Positions 5,289 through 7,469 of a stretch of 7,469 nucleotides of DNA are shown piece after piece. The notes beneath the pieces were generated by a model. That model was given only the letters and a program-made list of their open reading frames with translations. It had not been told where the DNA came from and made no database searches. Each line of letters begins with the position of its first letter. Within the stretch, counting starts at the first letter, position 1. The position numbers and the translations under genes are program-made. The DNA is from SLJN01 sp964505385 (GTDB lineage Bacteria > Bacteroidota > Rhodothermia > Balneolales > Natronogracilivirgulaceae), in assembly GCA_964505385.1 (NCBI GenBank), contig CAZDIA010000090.1:1-7469 (forward strand), given 5' to 3'.

Positions 5289-7469
5289 TTATTTCCTGTT
5301 ATACATTTTCATCACCATTATCGTAGTAATACTTGCAAACCAGGCGATTAACAGCGTCAAAGCAATAGTTCGGGAACCGGTATCCTCGTGAAGCGGGGAC
5401 GGGTCCCCATACATCATCATAGCTCCCCACCAGAACGGATCACTGTTGCGGTTATTCAGATAATAAAGTTTTGCCTCGCGCAACGCTTTATCTTTGGGAT
5501 TTCCTTCGTGTAAATTTCTATAAAATTGGGTATTTAATCTTGCAGCAGTTTCATCTCGTACCGGCCACAAATTCATCGCCATACTTTGAGCGCCGGCAAA
5601 CCGGAAAGCGCGATTAAGACCGGCAATGCCACCACCACGCACATAAGCTCCGGCCCCGGATTCACATGAGCTGAGCACTACAAGCTCATTTTGAAGATTC
5701 ATCTCAAAAAGTTCATAGGCATAAATATGGGACTGATTACCCGGATCACCCCCGCCAAAATAAATTACAGAGAACAGCGGATCATGTGGAGAAACTTCAC
5801 TGTGTGTTGCGAGATGCATCACCTGACTTTCCGGAGCATATGCTTTAAAATTGGAAAAGTTGACTTCTTCATCTACAAATACTCTGCACGACTGATGGTT
5901 TTCATAAATTTGTCGAATATTATTAACCTCAACTGCTGCAAAAGGTAAAGAGGGGAGTGTCGATCCGGATTCCAACACACTGGTACCTTCTTTTGTGCGC
6001 GTGACACCCATTGCAAGAATTTCGCGGTTACCAGTTCGGGAATCGGATCCTGGTTGTGATAATTCCGTGAGGGAATGCCTGTAATTAATCGTTACGTCTT
6101 CAATAAGATAACGAGTACTGCCATAAGCTTGTTTATGCGACGGTTCAGTTACCGGAATAATCTCATGAGGAATATAATGCATGAAGTGATCAGGAATAAC
6201 TTCCACGCGCTCTATATCAACCAGCCATTCCGGTTCAATAAATTTGTTTTGCAGTGCATACAGAAACTCAAGATCCGTATCACCGGATTTCATAGCTTCT
6301 ATAAACGATTCAATCTCCTGAATTTCTGTATCTTCCATTTCAACAACCTGTCCCTCAATTTTATCGCGGTAAATGGCATGAACATACATCGTATTGGCAA
6401 TCATGGAATATTTCAAAACCATTTCATCCCTTCCAAGCGAACGACGGATGCGGGTAATATCGGGAGATTCAAACTGCTGCTGATCGTGAATTTTATGCCG
6501 CAGCCGGTTTTTTTCGTTTTCCGCTTCCAGGAGCATCTCGTTTAAGCGGGCTCTCTCATCACTGTCATCTGCCCTTCGAATCTGATCTCTTAACTGGTCA
6601 ATATGCTGAGTTAACTCCTGGTCATATATAAGTTCATCCTCACTCAACATTTCCGATTTCAATAAATGATGATTGTGAAAATCCGCCTGGCTTAAATTAT
6701 TGAACCGGTCCAGGAATGAAAGCAACCGGCTGTGGTCTTCCTTTTCAGACAGAATATCGGCAAAAAGCTGAAATGATTCTTCAAGAATACTCGTAACGCT
6801 TGTCCGTCCGGTTTGGTAGTCAGAGCTGCTTTGAACTCTGTCCAATGATTCTTCTATGAGCGGCTCCAGCAACCCGGCAGCTTTTTGGAATTCATTGTTT
6901 AAATAGAAATAACGAGCCTCTGTGTTCACAACTCTCAATTGGAGCCAAAAATCATACTCATTGAGATTATATTCTTCTAACTCACTAATAAATTTTTCAG
7001 CTTCAGCATAATTCCCCTTGAATAATTGCATTTCCGCATACATTGCCATGGCATCCAGCATCGATCGCTCAGACCCGGCTTCTTCTGAAATTTCAAATAC
7101 GGTATAATGCAGTTCTGATGCTTTGCCATAATCACTTTGCTCGGCAGCTAATTTAGCCCACTCCGTTTTTGCCCGAACAATCGTATTAAAATCACCTGAT
7201 TGATTTGCAAGACTCAACCCTTCCTCAAAATATTCTTCTGCCTTCGCAAAGTCATGAACATAATCCTTCTGATAAATAGCCATCGAAATATTTACATCGG
7301 CCAGCTCCTCGGGCGGTCCCCCTTCAGCTATCTCCTTAGCTTCTATAAGATATTGTTCTGCCTGCTGCCAGTCCTCAGTGGATCTATAATAATGGTATAA
7401 GTTATTCAATGAGTGAACCTTGGCACCATCAATTCCCAACTCTCTTGCATGTTCCAGTGCTTCTAATTG
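5289..7469 (-). CDS. TPR-CHAT protein with C-terminal membrane helix (5' end outside window)
   Basis: The frame stays open to the window edge, so the N-terminus is missing: the ten codons before a TTG at 7439 read QLEALEHARE and continue a TPR repeat. At least 726 residues are visible; positions below count from that TTG. About five TPR-like helix pairs fill 1-200, for example DWQQAEQYLIEAKEIAE. A helical, probably coiled-coil linker covers 265-320. A CHAT domain (caspase-like fold) covers about 340-680, with VIPDHFMHYIPHEII, the His motif HLATHS (H546) and the Cys motif VVLSSCESGAG (C592), so the protease dyad is intact. Residues 691-710 form a transmembrane helix followed by KMYNRK. By the positive-inside rule the tail would be cytosolic and CHAT periplasmic, if a signal peptide exists in the missing part. 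The substrate is unknown. The gene is convergent with the M20 peptidase. Confidence 0.92.
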   Translation of the reverse strand, partial: QLEALEHARELGIDGAKVHSLNNLYHYYRSTEDWQQAEQYLIEAKEIAEGGPPEELADVNISMAIYQKDYVHDFAKAEEYFEEGLSLANQSGDFNTIVRAKTEWAKLAAEQSDYGKASELHYTVFEISEEAGSERSMLDAMAMYAEMQLFKGNYAEAEKFISELEEYNLNEYDFWLQLRVVNTEARYFYLNNEFQKAAGLLEPLIEESLDRVQSSSDYQTGRTSVTSILEESFQLFADILSEKEDHSRLLSFLDRFNNLSQADFHNHHLLKSEMLSEDELIYDQELTQHIDQLRDQIRRADDSDERARLNEMLLEAENEKNRLRHKIHDQQQFESPDITRIRRSLGRDEMVLKYSMIANTMYVHAIYRDKIEGQVVEMEDTEIQEIESFIEAMKSGDTDLEFLYALQNKFIEPEWLVDIERVEVIPDHFMHYIPHEIIPVTEPSHKQAYGSTRYLIEDVTINYRHSLTELSQPGSDSRTGNREILAMGVTRTKEGTSVLESGSTLPSLPFAAVEVNNIRQIYENHQSCRVFVDEEVNFSNFKAYAPESQVMHLATHSEVSPHDPLFSVIYFGGGDPGNQSHIYAYELFEMNLQNELVVLSSCESGAGAYVRGGGIAGLNRAFRFAGAQSMAMNLWPVRDETAARLNTQFYRNLHEGNPKDKALREAKLYYLNNRNSDPFWWGAMMMYGDPSPLHEDTGSRTIALTLLIAWFASITTIMVMKMYNRK

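Noticed and set aside
5691..7400. Plus-strand open frames opposite the CHAT gene
   Set aside because: They lie inside a continuous minus-strand gene with clear TPR and CHAT motifs, and their translations look like antisense (rich in F, I, N) with no domain.
7437..7439. TTG as the start of the CHAT protein
   Set aside because: The frame is open to the window edge and the upstream codons continue a TPR repeat, so the true start lies outside.

Overview
The window looks like a piece of a chromosome from the Bacteroidota/Balneolota/Rhodothermota/Ignavibacteriota assemblage. Balneolota is my best guess. The main clue is a large secreted protein ending in a type IX secretion (T9SS) type A sorting domain with the 'QNYPNPFN' opening typical of these groups. 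Supporting signs are weak or absent Shine-Dalgarno sequences and acidic exported proteins. The assignment is inference from the proteins only.

Left part (1-853): two directly repeated copies of one unit built around a four-helix-bundle / 23S rRNA intervening-sequence (IVS, 'S23') protein gene. The right copy (about 377-853) has an intact 137-codon gene. The left copy (about 1-278) is a broken relative: it has lost its start codon, gained a frameshift and lost 208 bp internally, but keeps both ends. In each copy the gene is bracketed by short arrays of the degenerate hexamer ATCGNN upstream and its reverse complement NNCGAT downstream. The gene therefore sits between inverted terminal arrays, and the downstream array encodes the acidic C-terminal tail of the protein. 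This resembles the architecture of 23S rRNA IVS elements, but here it lies outside rRNA and is tandemly repeated with an internally deleted derivative. It is the most unusual thing in the window.

Middle (838-5212): after a 313-bp intergenic region comes a 777-residue exported beta-propeller-like protein with a T9SS tail. After a 273-bp gap follows a 484-residue membrane-anchored M20 zinc peptidase of the CPS1/PM20D1 type with all metal ligands present. Both are on the + strand. The gap makes a tight operon unlikely.

Right (5289-7469, - strand): a convergent gene for a TPR-CHAT protein (caspase-like protease fold, His/Cys dyad intact) with a single C-terminal membrane helix. Its 5' end runs off the window. 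I see no rRNA, tRNA, CRISPR array, transposase or reverse transcriptase. No sequence evidence ties the propeller, peptidase and CHAT genes into one system beyond their adjacency.
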